Shown here: positions 36,735-49,901 of the stretch, one piece after another
Layout of the letters: each line of letters starts with the position of its first letter
How positions within the stretch are numbered: position 1 is the first letter of the stretch
From: Tretioscincus oriximinensis
Lineage: Eukaryota; Chordata; Lepidosauria; Squamata; Gymnophthalmidae
NCBI GenBank assembly: GCA_022410635.1
Contig: JAJVDF010000016.1
Coordinates: 1,026,462-1,090,461, forward strand
DNA length: 64,000 bases
Reading direction: 5' to 3'
Position numbers and translations under genes: made by a program
Notes under the pieces: generated by a model
Databases searched by the model: none
What the model was told of the DNA's origin: nothing
The model's input: the letters and a program-made list of their open reading frames with translations, nothing else

Positions 36735-37553
36735 GTAAGATTGGTTAAAGTACTTTAATCTACTGAATGTAGTAAATATTAGACCTCTGTTTCCAGAGCA
36801 GAAATCAAGATAATATAAACATAGGACAACTAGAATGGCTTCAACTTTTACCATATCCTTGCCCTCNTAGCTATAGCAGGATTTTTTAATCACATGACTG
36901 CAAACTTACCTTTCTTGCTAGAAAAGGAAAAATGTAGTCAACATTCTGAATCTTGAAGATGCAGATAGAATTGGTAAGCAATAGTGCGTCTAATAATATG
37001 AAGGCTTAGTATGTGGCAGACAACTCACTTTTTTCAAGCCAAAACTGTTGGGGTGCTTTTTGAATGGTGTCTGTAAGTACCAATTAAAGTGTGTTTTGTA
37101 CTTCTAAGATGAAATAATTTTAATGTGAGAAAATAAGTGCAACTTTTATAAGAAATACTGAGNGAAAAGGAAGTGAATTGTTTAAAAGTAGTTTTGAATA
37201 TTTTGTCAATTGAAGATAAATTGTTAGAGTGTGAAAGGATGGAGGAAAGAACAAAGAAAAGTACCAATAAATCTGTGAACATGGATGACAGATTTGTATT
37301 GTATTTTCCTTACAGATTTTGTATTTTAAGTTCTTGTGAAACGTGAAAGACATTTCAAAGTACAGTTTTCTAGACCCTGTTGCATATTTCCATCAACATG
37401 GTTGATTATTTTGTGGGTGGATAAACATCTCTCTTAATCTGAAGGTGGTAATAATGTCAACAGAGTTTAAATTAACATTGTGTGCCTCATGGTTGCGTAT
37501 GTGAATCCTACAGATGAAAAACAATACTTCTTTATTTTCCCTCTCTTTCCCAG
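36735..37553 (+). other. BACH2: BACH2 last intron
   Basis: An 819-bp phase-0 intron splitting the leucine zipper. The donor is GTAAGA and the acceptor 'ctctctttcccag' is a strong pyrimidine tract. I see no repeats or other features. One ambiguous base (36867) and another (37163) are present. Confidence 0.93.
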
Positions 37554-38036
37554 GTGTGCGAGAAAGAAAATCTTCTCTCAGAAAGGAACCAACTGAAAGC
37601 TTGTATGGGAGAGTTGCTAGATAATTTCTCCTGCCTTTCCCAAGAAGTTTGTAGAGATATGCAGAATTCAGAACAGATCCAAGACCTGCACCGATATTGC
37701 CCTATTCTCAGGCCTATGGATCTTCCAACAGCAGCCAGTATCAACCCTTTGCCAGCTGGAATAGAGCAAAACACAGCAACCTCTCAGTGTGTTGGGGAAG
37801 GCCTTCAGTGTTGTTCGGAGCAAAGTCCTGTGCAGCAACTAGGAGCTCACTGGCTACCTAACAACGTTTCTGACAAATGTGCAAAGGCACGAGTGCTGGA
37901 TGGAGCTGACCAAGGCCCTTACTCTGAGCAGGAGATCCCCCTGGAGCAGAATAACCAAACAGTGACAGTGGACTTCTGTCAGGAGATGACTGATAAATGT
38001 ACAACAGATGAGCAGCCAAGGAAGGAGTACACCTAG
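37554..38036 (+). CDS. BACH2: BACH2 terminal coding exon: leucine zipper and C-terminal tail
   Basis: 160 codons plus stop TAG (38034-38036). It starts VCEKENLLSERNQLKACMGE, continuing the leucine zipper at the heptad spacing set by the previous exon, followed by LLDNFSCLSQEVCRD. A further CP motif is present (HRYCPILRP). The middle (~residues 60-130) is the part that varies most between species. The C-terminus VTVDFCQEMTDKCTTDEQ plus PRKEYT is the conserved BACH cytoplasmic localisation and CRM1-dependent export segment. With 521 + 69 + 160 residues in the window and roughly 80 expected upstream, the whole protein would be about 830 residues, close to mammalian BACH2. Confidence 0.97.
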   Translation: MCEKENLLSERNQLKACMGELLDNFSCLSQEVCRDMQNSEQIQDLHRYCPILRPMDLPTAASINPLPAGIEQNTATSQCVGEGLQCCSEQSPVQQLGAHWLPNNVSDKCAKARVLDGADQGPYSEQEIPLEQNNQTVTVDFCQEMTDKCTTDEQPRKEYT

Positions 38037-41000
38037 TGGTTGCCCACCATTGCGTCATCCCCAGTAAGGTCTTCTTCAGTAAGCGGCCATGTTCATTTGA
38101 TGTTCAGACTGAAGAACATACTTGGTGCACACTACAGTGGTCTTAGCAGCAATACTGTTTTTAAGTATTCCCTCCTCTCTACAAACGGGAGTTTATTTCT
38201 TCACTATGGTGCTAACCCTTGTTCAGGCAAGGGAACAAATCAGTGGCGACACTGTTTCTTTCTTTTTTCGAATGGTTGTTTGTTGTCGTTGTTATTGTGT
38301 TTTAGTTTCAATATTCAACAGGGATGGACATAACACCTCTGAGGATCCAAACGCAGCTTTTCTCTCAGTGGCCCGTGTCACAAAACCCTAACTCAGGAAT
38401 TTCCTCTGAATGTTCAATTTTTTCATTGAAGACAGCTTCTTTACACATCAAAGTTTTATAGCTAAACTGTACATATTATATATAGTATATATATAAAAAT
38501 ATATATCCATATGCAAAAAAGGAAAAAAAAGAATCCCTGCATGCCTCAATTTTTTTTTCTCTCATGAAAGCAACTGGAACCTTTTTAAATTTTTTCGTCT
38601 TTTCATTTTTATTATAAAAATAAATTCCAACATTCCTTTTTTGGTCAATGTTAGAAGTAGACTGTAAGTGTTTTGGTCGTTTTCTCTCCCCACTTGCTTC
38701 ACACTTCAACAACAATATCATTCAATTTGTACTTTATTTATAAAATTTTAATGTTGGAAGTATATTTGAAATTTTAATATAGGCAGTGTTTGTGGCACAG
38801 CTGTCTTTTCGTGCCCTTTTGAGCAGAAGTGGGTTTTTCTTTCAGATCCTGNACAGTGGGGTTTCAAAGAGGGGCCTTCCTCTGGACTATGACTCTTGGC
38901 ATTGCACTCCCAGGGTTCTGTGCAACAGCTGGGAGTTGTGTTTCAGGAGCATCTGGAAGGCCTCAGTTTGAGGTCTCAGCTATACAGCAATGGTCAACTT
39001 TGCCACTTGCACTGAGTTTTCAAGCTTCTTTTCTTAAATGAAGTTTTGACTTCAGTACAATGCATATACTGTCTTTGTTGTCGTCGTTGTTGTCGTTAAG
39101 TGAAACATAGAAAACCAACACTCAGGAGATTATTACGTAGGGAAATAACAATCTTGCCAAATATCGAATTCACTAAATAATGTGAATTGGCTGTTTTCTG
39201 CATGTCTCTTTTCTGTAAGCTTCCCATATCAAACATAAATGTTAAAAACGGCTGCTGCTTTCCTTTCTTTTCCTCTATTTTGACAAGCATGGTTTTACAT
39301 ATACTAAAACCACAGTCACATTTGCTTTTTAAACTGTCTTTAGTTTTGAAGGACTGGACTAATTCAAGGATGGAAAGGTTTTTCTGACTTTCAGCCCAGT
39401 TCAAAACCATTTTTTCTAGTTTTCAGCTCAGTTCTTCAGTACCGAAGATGATTTAAGATCACTTGTGACCAGGTCCTAAAATACTTTTAACATTAGTCTG
39501 GTCAGTGTATATCTTTGACTTTGAGAATAGTAGGTTAAGCCCATCGACACTACTAAAGGCCATTACTGATTCAGTGTCATTTGAAACGAGCTTCACTCTA
39601 GTTCTTAGTTGTACTCTTCCTATTGGACTCAACATGGGTGACTATGCTAAATGCCACCTTTTGTAGGCATTTACTCCAGTCTTTTAATATACTTACTTTC
39701 CTATGTACTGATACCAGTTCAATCTGATTCACATCCTTTGAAGTATGAGAAACAGTACACATCACGGAGGTTATCTGAGAGAAAACTCTTCTGATATTTG
39801 AGAAAGATTTCTGTAGCATTCTTTTTCACCACACAGCATCCATGATAGATGTCTTTTTGTGTCTTTTTTTAAAAAAGGATTTTCTGCACTGACTGTGTCA
39901 TGGTGCTTTGAGCTCTATTTTAAGATGTTGTCTATGATATACAGATCGGTACTACTCCAGTCGCCTTTACCACGGACTCGCACATAGCCAGTCCAGAGAG
40001 TTTTTCCTGCCAGCTGTGGCAATGGTTTCCTCCAAGTTAATGTTTACACTAAGCGGTGTGGCACTCAACAAATTAGCATCGTTATCCTAGGGGAGGAATC
40101 TGCACCTTTTTAAAATTGTTCTTATAATTTCAAAAATCCACTTCTGCAGACATCTTGCCAGTCTTGTTTTTTTTCTTATTTTTTTCTCCAAGTTTACCAA
40201 CACCTGCCTGCTAAGCCCAAGAAGTATATACTTTGCATGTGCCATATTTATTCACTGGAAAGGGTGTCCTTCTTTAGGCTACATATAAAAGTTAAAATGG
40301 TAACATTTTCTATAAAAGATCTGAGCATTTATCCCACAGTTACTTGTATTTGTTGTGTGGATGCTGGTTCAAGCTGTAAAGGGTTATTTGGCAAAGGACT
40401 AAAAGTCATTTTCTGGATTTGCTTTGAAAGTTTAATCATTTAACTTTATTGGATGCAAAAAATATTGCATAGGGTTGGAAATAAGAGGATCTTTCTCATG
40501 ACAGATGTTGCTGAGTCTTTATGTGCTTTGCAAAAACATTCTTTACTTGGTTGAACCTGACAATGGAAGCTAGATTTTAAAACTACTCATGAATTGCATT
40601 ACAGCTTGAGAGCCAATTTGGGGCATTTTAAATTTTGTTATATTTGTTCAGTCAACATTATTGTTCTAATGTTTTTCTGTTGCCTTTGTTTGAACACTTT
40701 TAAGTGACCTCTGACAACTAATTGTGTTTTTTATAATAGTCAACCAAATCTAAGTTCATTTTCCAACTCAGAGTTTTACCGTCATCACACCAACTCATGT
40801 GCAACTGGTTCTTTTGACCTCATTCCAATGGTTAACTGTAATTGACAGAACATATTGTTCTACTGCTGTTGTATTGACCTGGCTCTTTTACTGATGCTGG
40901 GCAACTTTTTTTTTTTAATGTTAAGAAAAACTTAAAGAATCCACTGCTCAATAGACTATTGTTTCAAGCTCTTTAGCAATGCTTTGAGTTGTCTGTTCAT

Positions 41001-44000
41001 CAATTAGAAATGGCAGACATGTACATTTGCTTCTTTGGACTATATATTGTGTATGTTTTTTATCCAAATCCGTATCTGGGTCTTGGATTAACTTCAAGGG
41101 AGACATTCAGGAGAATTAGATTCAGAGCTGGACATACATTGGTGCATTTAAATTGCTTTGGGCTGGAGGGAAGTTTTTAAAAGTTAGCAAGAAAGTTTTT
41201 CTTTTGCTCAGCAGTGCAAAAGCAGAAGTTACCTTTTCTTGGGTATAAAATCATAAAGGGATAATTTGTCTTGATTTGAAGTTTCTTATACTAGACTATA
41301 AACATACACATTTGCTCTGTCCAATCTGCAACTAATCCTCCTTTTGATATGCCTTTTCTATACTTTGTATTGCCAGAAAACCTCGTTTCATATAGGCTCT
41401 TTTCTGCTTTTGTCAGGTGAGTATTACATTATGTAATATATTTGTTTCTCTGCGTTATCTTGGGGGTGCCTTGAATATGACTAAAATTCATTGCAATCTG
41501 ATTCTGGAACAAAAAGATAAAAATGAAAGAATTGAGTTAACCAAGACATCCCAATATTTATGTCCTACACATAAATATACGATGACTCAGGCGTCAACGT
41601 TTGATGCTGCCGTATAAAATTATTTTATATGTTGTATAAGTAAATTATTCAATGTCTTCTGAGGATATATGCTGCTTTAAAGATGCACTATTTTGGAGGG
41701 GGATCTAATCCATATATTTTAGTTCCCAAGGAAGAAAAAAATAAAACAACACAAAAATACATTATTGAATTTTCATATAACTGTGATTAATATTTCAGCC
41801 ATTTTGTTTCTGTAAAAAAAGAGAACAGAAGCTAGATAAATTGGAGGGGGTGAGATTCTATTGCTAATAATGGTTAATGGTTCAAGTTAAAGCATTTGCT
41901 AATTTCGAAGACTTCACCAGAAAATTTGACAATTTATCAACAAGCTTTTTGTTGACTTTTTTGAAAATGTAAACTTCTGTCCCTCTACAAATCTGAACAC
42001 TATAATATTTTGCAGATGTATTTATTCGTATCAGTGCATTGTTGTTATGAGAAAAGGTTTACATAATGGAAATCCAGTTGTCTTTAATATTTTTAAAGGA
42101 AACAAATAGCCTTTTCCCTGGACAGATTCTTGTAAAAACTCCCTGAAAAACTGATTTTTTTTAAGCCTCAGAATCAGAAAAATCCAAAATAAAATCGGCT
42201 TCACAGACTTTCATAGAAACATACTTTTCTCTCATTCCAGAAGAACAATGACAATTATTTTTCTGATAACTTTCTAATCCTCTGTGTTTATGGTTGTTTC
42301 ATTTTTTTTAACTAAACATGTAGTTTTCAGCCTATGAAGCCAGAACTTACACTCAACCTCAGGCCTAGGAAATAATTTTCATAAGCCTATGCAAGCTAGA
42401 GACACTCACCAACCCAACTCAGCCCAAAGTCTTCAGCAGGAAGTCTACACAAAAACGAAACCATGTTTATTTGGTTCCCTATTTACGTAACAGCTATTTA
42501 AATGTGTACCTTTTATTTTTAAAAAAATCCCTGACAAAGAAAATAAATAAAACATTTTTAAAATGTCATAAGCTAAGGGAAAACCTTTCTAAACTTGTGG
42601 TAGCTAATTTCTGTCTCCCGTGTAAAATTAATGTGAGTACTTTTTGCTTGTTTATACCGTGTATATTTATAATATTTGAATTATTTCATGACTCAAGCAT
42701 CAAAAGATGCTGCAGAATAGAGATGTACATAAGTTAAGTCCATTCAAACAATTTTATGTATATTTTTTAAAAAGATCTATAGTTTGGTGGATTGTAGACA
42801 ATAAATTATTATAATTTTCTCTGGAAGTTAGAATGTCATTGCTTGCCATGTAAAAAAGTAACAGTATTTTCCTACACTCCACCAATATTATATATAAATA
42901 TATGCAGTATCTCAAATTGAAATTAGTACTATGTGTTTTTTAAATTATAATACTATTCATATAATTTTACCTTTGTTGTGATGAAAACCACTTTTCCAAT
43001 AAGGAGCTATTGTTCAAATTCCCTATTGAAACTCAGAAGTTAATTTTTTCTATTAGAAAAAAAATCAGGCACCTCATTAACTCTATTGCAACATCCGCTC
43101 TTTTCTGTAGGTCCGGTTTACATAAAACTTTAGATGCCTATGCAGTGTGGTAATAGATATGAAAGTTTGTGCAACCTGATCCTATGCATGTTTGCTTACT
43201 TTTCGATAGAACCAATTCCCCAGATGTGTGCGTAGGGTTGCAGCCTTAGGAACCGAAAAAAGCTTATTAATTTTAGCAGAAACTGACTTGATACAGGGCT
43301 TATTTGTCCACGAGGCATTTTGAATTTCAAATTCAACCTCGTCTTTTGCTTTATCTTTCTTCCTGCCGGTTTCATCTGGAGAGCTATTCTGTATATCTGG
43401 ATTTCTGTTGAATTACGAGTCCTCTCACAGGATGATGTAGTCTTCAAAACCTGGTTTATGCGATTTGTGATATATGACTAGAAATATCTGAATTCTGCTG
43501 CTTAGCAGAAACTACTTTGGAGATACTTGGACGCTTGAGTTTTGCTGTTCCGTTCAAGAATCAATTTTTGGTTTTGGGGTGGAGAAATACCCCAAGGGTT
43601 TGTTCCAGAACCAGTGAGATACAAGTGCACCTCTACTCTATGCCTTACAAACTTCAGAGGCCATATTCAAAACAGGGTTTATATCAGTGTATGCAAGGGG
43701 ATGCAACCCCTCTACTCTTCCTCCCCAGGTCAGACAATATGGACAGTTTTCACACATATCTACCTGTATAATCCTCCGTACCTCTCATAACTGGTCAATG
43801 ACTGTAACAAGTTGCATCAGGTGCTTTTCTATATACTTTTTACACAGATTCTATGCGATTAATGTAACTTAATTCAATGCATCATTTTATTGTACTAGTT
43901 CTTAAGCTTGTCTATTTTTTTTCTAGGTGACTGTGGTTTCTTGTGATTTTTATTGTATAAATGAATTGGCTGTTGATGCTTACTCCTTGTTACTAAGAAT

Positions 44001-44185
44001 TTTTACCTTTTGAAAAAAAAGCATTGCTATGAACTAATAAATTTAAGACTTCATTTACTCATTGTAAATACAGTATTGTGCAAAGAGGAAAAAAACCTTT
44101 TCATTCATTTGAATTGATAGTGTTAACTGAATTTTGTCTAGACACCATTTCTGTTGATGAAATAAAGACATATCATTATGTATTG
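38037..44185 (+). other. BACH2: BACH2 3' untranslated region
   Basis: An AT-rich, repeat-poor stretch follows the stop codon for about 6.1 kb, which fits the long 3' UTR known for mammalian BACH2. No LINE or SINE copy is recognisable within it, in contrast to both flanks. A Pumilio-type TGTACATA occurs at 38468-38475, followed by an AT-dinucleotide-rich stretch to ~38510, and TGTAAATA occurs at 44063-44070. A GTCGTT-like short tandem lies at ~39075-39096. Internal AATAAA signals occur at 42800-42805 and 44036-44041, so alternative 3' ends are possible. The exact end is inferred from the signal at 44161. Confidence 0.75.
44161..44166 (+). terminator. BACH2: Likely distal BACH2 polyadenylation signal AATAAA
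   Basis: A canonical AATAAA in 'gatgaaataaagacatatca', followed 15-45 bases later by T/G-containing sequence (tattgtagatcac, tttgaatttgatgttac). The distance from the stop codon (about 6.1 kb) agrees with the expected long transcript, and recognisable repeats resume only downstream. Cleavage would fall near 44180-44190. Confidence 0.6.
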
Positions 44186-46950
44186 TAGATCACTGCATTT
44201 GAATTTGATGTTACGTTCATTATCAAGTAAGCATGTAAGGTTGTTTCTAAGGCTGTGTTTACATGAGACCAGGATACCTGAATAATGTCATCTCAACTAC
44301 CTGTTGTCCATGCACTTTATGCTTAAAGGTGCTACCAAAACTCCCAGGCAGGTCTTCGTGACCCTCTTTTATGGAAGTTCAAAACAGGAANTTTCATGCC
44401 AAATTGTTATAAGATTTCCACCTATCAGAATATCAACCAGAAGTGATCAGCATGTGACCCCCTATTTCCTGAAGCCAAAAGAGGTTTCACATCCAGTTTG
44501 AGAGTGAGGCCATGTGTGAAGAAAATCAAATATTCTTGTCTGACAATACTTGTACCAATGTTGAACCTAAACAGTCCTACTTTTGCACAGGAGATAGCAA
44601 AACTCAGGTCACATGAAGCATTTGCTATTAGGTGAGTCATATGCCCATAATCACTGTCTTATACATCGGCTAGAGAGTGAGCTTTCTCCATGATGACCCT
44701 AAACTTCAGTCTTCCTCCAGTGATGCTCCATGCTTCTTCGTTGTCCATCTTCTAGTGTTTAGTTAAAATATTCCTTTTCAGCTGCTTTTTGCTAATTATG
44801 CTAGATCTAGTTTCGTTTGCCCTCCTATCCCATTAGTTTAAAATTGATTTTGCCATTATTATGCTTTATTTTTACTTCCTCCAGTTTTTAAATGTTTTCT
44901 TTCTATTCTGTTATTTTTTATTATTCTGTTTTATCTGCTATTGCTCATCGCCTTGAAATTTCAAAGAATGGCAACCAGGAGAACCCTAATGCCTCTGATG
45001 TTGGCTGAAGCAAGGCAGACAAAGGATCGTGAGGCAGATCTAATCTCGGCAATATCAGAATATTGTACTGGAGAGGCTGCATTAAAGGGATAGCAGGAAA
45101 AAGCATAATTGCAGCCCTTCCTAGTACTACCACAGCTGGATCCCTGCAATTACATATGGAAAATTATCATTATCACGGTATGATAGAGTAAAATTAATTT
45201 GTGAACACATCAACTGACTCTTTGTGACCCTATCAACTATAGCAAAAGATGACCTGGTGGAATTCTTATGTGTCCAAACCATACTGAGATCACCAAGAAG
45301 ACAAATTCTTTCGTAGAACTGTTGAATAGCAACATTAAGTCATTAAAGCAGCTTAATGTTCAGACTGTACTACACATATAATATGTAATAGTATTGAGGG
45401 AGATCTGGGAATACAAAATGCCTTAAGACAGGTGTCCAAAAGAGGAAATGTGATAGCTAGAGACTTCAACTTTCTACCCATTGAGTTCAGTTTTCCTCAC
45501 AGCACTTGTTATGACAGTGATGGCAGCCACAGATAACCAAGGCCCACCAAAGGCCAAGTGTATGAACTGCTGTGTTCTAAATATCTCAAGTGCTAAGGAG
45601 GGATGGTTGTCAAATGTCGTGTCTAGAAACTCTGTGCTTATGATGTTTTGGAGTTTCAAGTGCAGGGGTGTGGGTGAGTCTGGGTGTGTATGAATGATCT
45701 GGCAGGTTGTCTAATGTGTCCCTCTGGTGTGACAATGAGAAAACAGCTAAAGGAAATTAAGCACATTGTGAAGCTGTTGTATTTTAACTCAAGTTAGTAC
45801 AGACTTGAAGAAGAGAAGAGATTCACCTCGCCTCTGGAATCTCTTAATTGGGGTATTTCAAGCTAGGACCACTAGCGCATCTAATGAAGATTAAGCCTCA
45901 TTATGGAATAGCGAATCTGCAGTTGACAGTATAGAACAGAACAAACAATGCTCTGAGAGCTCCTTGGTTTACCGAAAACCACAAAGTAATGAAAGTTATG
46001 ACTACAGTGAAAGTGGTACAAGTCTCAATTTGACCAGAGTTGAAAGTATTTTATTGCACTTGCTACATGACAGTCATGGAGAAAGAACAGATTTATTTAT
46101 TTATTTTGCTTCTACAATTGCTTGTACAGTGAACCACCCAACAGAGATGTTTATTTCTGTCATCAAAGATTTGGCTGGGGCTGGGGAGTAGTAAGTCCCC
46201 ATTCCGTGGGATGATGTTATACGTTTGTGATGTGCTTTGCAAATGAAGTAATTTGGTTCCAGAATAGAAATGTGCCAAACCAGCTATTTTTAGAACTAAT
46301 TTACAACAAACTGTAAGAATTCATAGAGATCAATACAAAGTAAAGCCCTTTAAAAGTGAACTGAACCAGATGGGTTTTGAAACAAATATATATTTGGCTC
46401 AGTCCTTCCCCTGTCATGGTTTCCTCTCTTTCTTTGAATGTATGGTTTTCCCCCAATCATGTCCATAGCTTTAATTCCACATGTGACTTACCCTGATCAC
46501 AGCCTTCACTGTGGCCTTCTGTCTTCATTTCCCAATGATGTTAATAGCCTCTGCTGATTATGTCTGATGACTTTCTTGCCAGCCCTCTTAAGCATTCCAG
46601 AATTGTGGATTATGAGTTCTCTCATCAGGCCAAACTGGGATGAATACACATCCATTTCCTGGAAGGGTTCAGATGTGGACAATCACGAGTTATTTCACAT
46701 CTGATGGAAAGACCAATAGTCATTCATTGCAGGGGGTTTCCTAGGTCAGGAAAATCATGACACGTGGGATGGAGAGACAATAGTTGTGGTCGGAATGGGC
46801 CACGATTGAGGAGATTTGATGAGAGGAGACTTGAGGACATAGTTAAGGAATGGTTCCTAGAACCAGGTCATGAGCATTGGGTTCATAAGGAGGCGGGGTT
46901 CATCCATGGCCATACAGATTCAGTATGAACTAGGATGTCATAATGCAGAT

Positions 46951-47537
46951 ATTGTGGAACTGGAGAAGATGCAGAAAAGGGCAACAAGAATGATCAAGGG
47001 ACTGGAGCACCTCCCATATGAAATCTGGCTGCAATGTCTGGGCCTCTTCAGCTTTGAAAGACTGCATTTGAGAAGAGACCTAATTGAAGTGTATAAAAGC
47101 ATGCATGGGGTGGATAAGGTGAATAGAAAAAAACTATTTTCTTTATCTCACAACACTAGGACCAAGGGGCATTCCTTGAAACATGGGCAGAAGAGTGAGG
47201 ACAAACAAAAGTATTTTTTTCATCTAGAGGGTCATAGTGGTAGTATGTGGTGGTAGTAGAAGAGGTGATAGTAGCTAGCAGCTTGGATAGCTTTAAGATA
47301 GGATTAGACAAGTTCATGGGAGCCAAGTGTATAAACAGCTACTAGGATGGATATCTTGATACTGCCCCTGAGATGGAGCAACAGGCAGTATTCCTGAAAT
47401 GCCACTTACAGATTTTGCTGCCTTCTGTTTCAGACTGCCAGGTGCAATTGGTGGGCCACGGTGTGAGACAAAATGCTGGACTAGATGGGCTCCAATCTGA
47501 TTCAGTAGGGTTCCTCTTATGTTCTTATGTTCTTAAA
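46951..47537 (+). mobile_element. CR1-type LINE, 5'-truncated, degraded
   Basis: The sequence encodes pieces of the CR1 protein C-terminus, VELEKMQKRATRMIKGLEHL, then LGLFSFERLHLRRDLIEVYK, then LSHNTRTKGHSLK. After that a deletion and frameshifts appear, where the WNLLPEEVV block is scrambled. The 3' UTR follows, with 'ggcagtattcctgaaatgcc' and 'aatgctggactagatgggct', and ends 'cctcttatgttcttatgttc'. It is more diverged than the copies at 1736 and 31815, so it is an older insertion. Confidence 0.88.
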
Positions 47538-47937
47538 TGTGCAATGACAGTGTCCTGTAGCAACATGCATTTTATCACCTCACAGAGGTTTTCCTGGCTT
47601 ACTCCTGTCCTCTAATAGATAATATATATATTATAAATACTTTTAGAGAATTGGCACAAGTCAAAGGAAGTCAAACTTTGTTTTGTACTTAGACTCTACC
47701 CATGAAGGGGGAAAAACAGTTGGCAGATAAATCCCACATTTTTCACTAACTTTCCTGGGTGAAGTTTCCTATGCATGACTAGTGGCAGAAAAGTCAACTG
47801 GCTAAGGAGAAACATTAGTCCATCAATGTCAAATAGAAACATGGAGTTGTTTTCAACATGTTACCTGAACACGATTGAAGCAGCAAAATGCGGAAGTATT
47901 TTAGGTGTTACAAATAGAAGAAAAATGGGTTCAATCT

Positions 47938-48120
47938 TACAAGCTATTTTTTGCCCAAAGGTTTACATTCTATCTTCCCCATCATATTATGATGGTACCT
48001 ATTAGTCTATTTGTGATAGGTCACTTTCAAACAGCTAATCTGGCTGAAGCTAAGACCAGTAGGGGGAGACGACCTCTCTGTTGAAAGCCCATTGTTCTTA
48101 ACCTCTGCACCACTATTCCC
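47938..48120 (-). mobile_element. Degenerate tRNA-headed SINE, reverse orientation
   Basis: On the + strand, 'cttacaagctattttttgcc', 'caaaggtttacattctatct' and 'tccccatcatattatgatgg' are the reverse complement of the SINE tail/body seen at 12424-12722 ('ccatagcctggtggggaaga..gaatggaagcc'). Towards 48120, the reverse strand gives a head-like 'tggtgcagaggttaagaa' and B-box-like 'gggctttcaacagag'. Middle parts of the body are missing. Confidence 0.55.
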
Positions 48121-48908
48121 CAAGTGACTGAGGATTATCTCCTCCTCCCCCCCCCTTCCTCTTTTAACAAAAATCTGTCCATATTTATTAACATTTGGGG
48201 AACATATAAGTAACAAGGCAATGATGAGTGCCCCCTAAAGATCAGAAGCTTTTGTGTTGAGGAGGGTGACAGCAAATCCTCTGATAAAACCTGTTTCTTT
48301 GCAGGCAGCACTGAAGTACGAAGTCACAGCATGGCACTTTCATCTTTTATTCATTGAATACCAGGATGCACAAAGATGGGAAGGGATGGGAGCACAAGAT
48401 CATCTGCCTAGCCGATCCTTACGAATGTTATGTGTCTTAGTATAGCCTTGAATGCAAACGATAGGATCCTGTTGCGCGGAAATGCATCTCATACTTTTCT
48501 CCCAGGAACAGAAAGCTTTTGTGGCAAATTCGCACGTGTAAAAGAAAATGCTTCAGTGTGAAAGAGATATTGTACTTTGAAAAAGGGATTTGCGTGTACC
48601 AGTTGCATTCTGTCCACCTTGTATAGCCAAAGTTGCTAAAGGTCTAGGAGGAAAGTTCAGTTTATGTTATCAGTTGTGTCAGTTGTGCTGGGGGTGGTGC
48701 TGTTTTGCTTTGCCATAGCTGCTAAGGAGCACTATTTTTTCATGATAGATGATAGTTCTAATAGCACATTCTGTAAGAAAGAGAGAGAACAAGAAACGTA
48801 AAATGGTTTACAAGTTTTCTGTAATGATAATGGTTTCTCTTGAGTGGTATATTACCTTGGATTTCACTTTCTGATTCCCATATATTACTTTAGTGCATAG
48901 CATACATA

Positions 48909-49395
48909 GGCTGCATTCCCATTAGACCTTTACAAAGGAATGGAAAATGGATTTTAACATTCCAAAATGAAAGCAAAGTGAGAGCTTAAAATGCAGGCAA
49001 TTTTACCTGAGGATTCATTCCACATTAACAGCCCCATTTCTTGGCTGCTGAGTGCTCAGTGAATCTTTGTTCTACCGGGCTGCAGTAACACGGAAGAACC
49101 TGCTTTTCCAGAGGAGGGGGAGAGGTAGCTGAGCCTGGAGGGAATGCAAAACAAAAGCCCCGCTCTCAATCTCACTTTTGTTCTCTGATCTTCGTTGTCA
49201 GAGTACAAGTGGCGTGAATTACAAAAATCAGCAACGACGATGCATATTCACCAGGAACTGTGGAGCAGAAACATGTGATATGCAGTTAGAGCGACGCCGC
49301 AGCACTTCCAAGCCCATTTTTATGGTAACAAAATCGTAACCCTGGGCTTTGGCTTTGCAGTCGTGCGCACGTTAAGGGGTAATGGGAATGCAGCC
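48909..49395. mobile_element. 487-bp non-autonomous DNA transposon, GGCTGCATT family, copy 2 (inverted)
   Basis: The left terminus is GGCTGCATTCCCATTAGACC and the right terminus, reverse-complemented, is GGCTGCATTCCCATTACCCC. The flanks show a 3-bp direct duplication, ATA (48906-48908 and 49396-49398). The interior is the reverse complement of 23631-24119 almost throughout, with small indels, and preserves the same lack of long open frames. It is the less eroded copy at the termini, with 16 identical bases on both ends. Confidence 0.82.
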
Positions 49396-49901
49396 ATAAA
49401 TTTGTCAAATCTTTTGTAGCTCAAATATTATTGTGCCATTTCAAGTTAAAATAATGCAGTCATTTTTTCCAAGTTCTCTTTTTTAATGACATGGTTTACT
49501 AAACTTTCCTTGAATATCACAAAAACAAGCTTTAAAGAAAAGTTATTTGAAAGTAATTGAAAGTTCTTTTTTNAAAAAGATCATGATTCTCTTAACACAA
49601 ACTGCAAAACGTGATTTCCCAGACAGAACCATCATGTTATGGAAGAGGAAGATGTCCACAAACTATTGTCATGGATTGTTTGTTCGTCTATTAAACATTT
49701 ACAACCAAGGGAACTGGGTGTATGGGAGACACAATGTTTATGGCAGTTGAGTTGGAAGGAACTAGAATAAGACTTTAATTATCAATGGGCAGAACTGACT
49801 CTCATCTACCCCAAGTCACAAGGTCCTATTCAGTTGCAGCGTAATTGGCTGCATGATTCAACAAAGGAACTTCAGATGTTAAATATCTTCCTGCTACTCA
49901 A

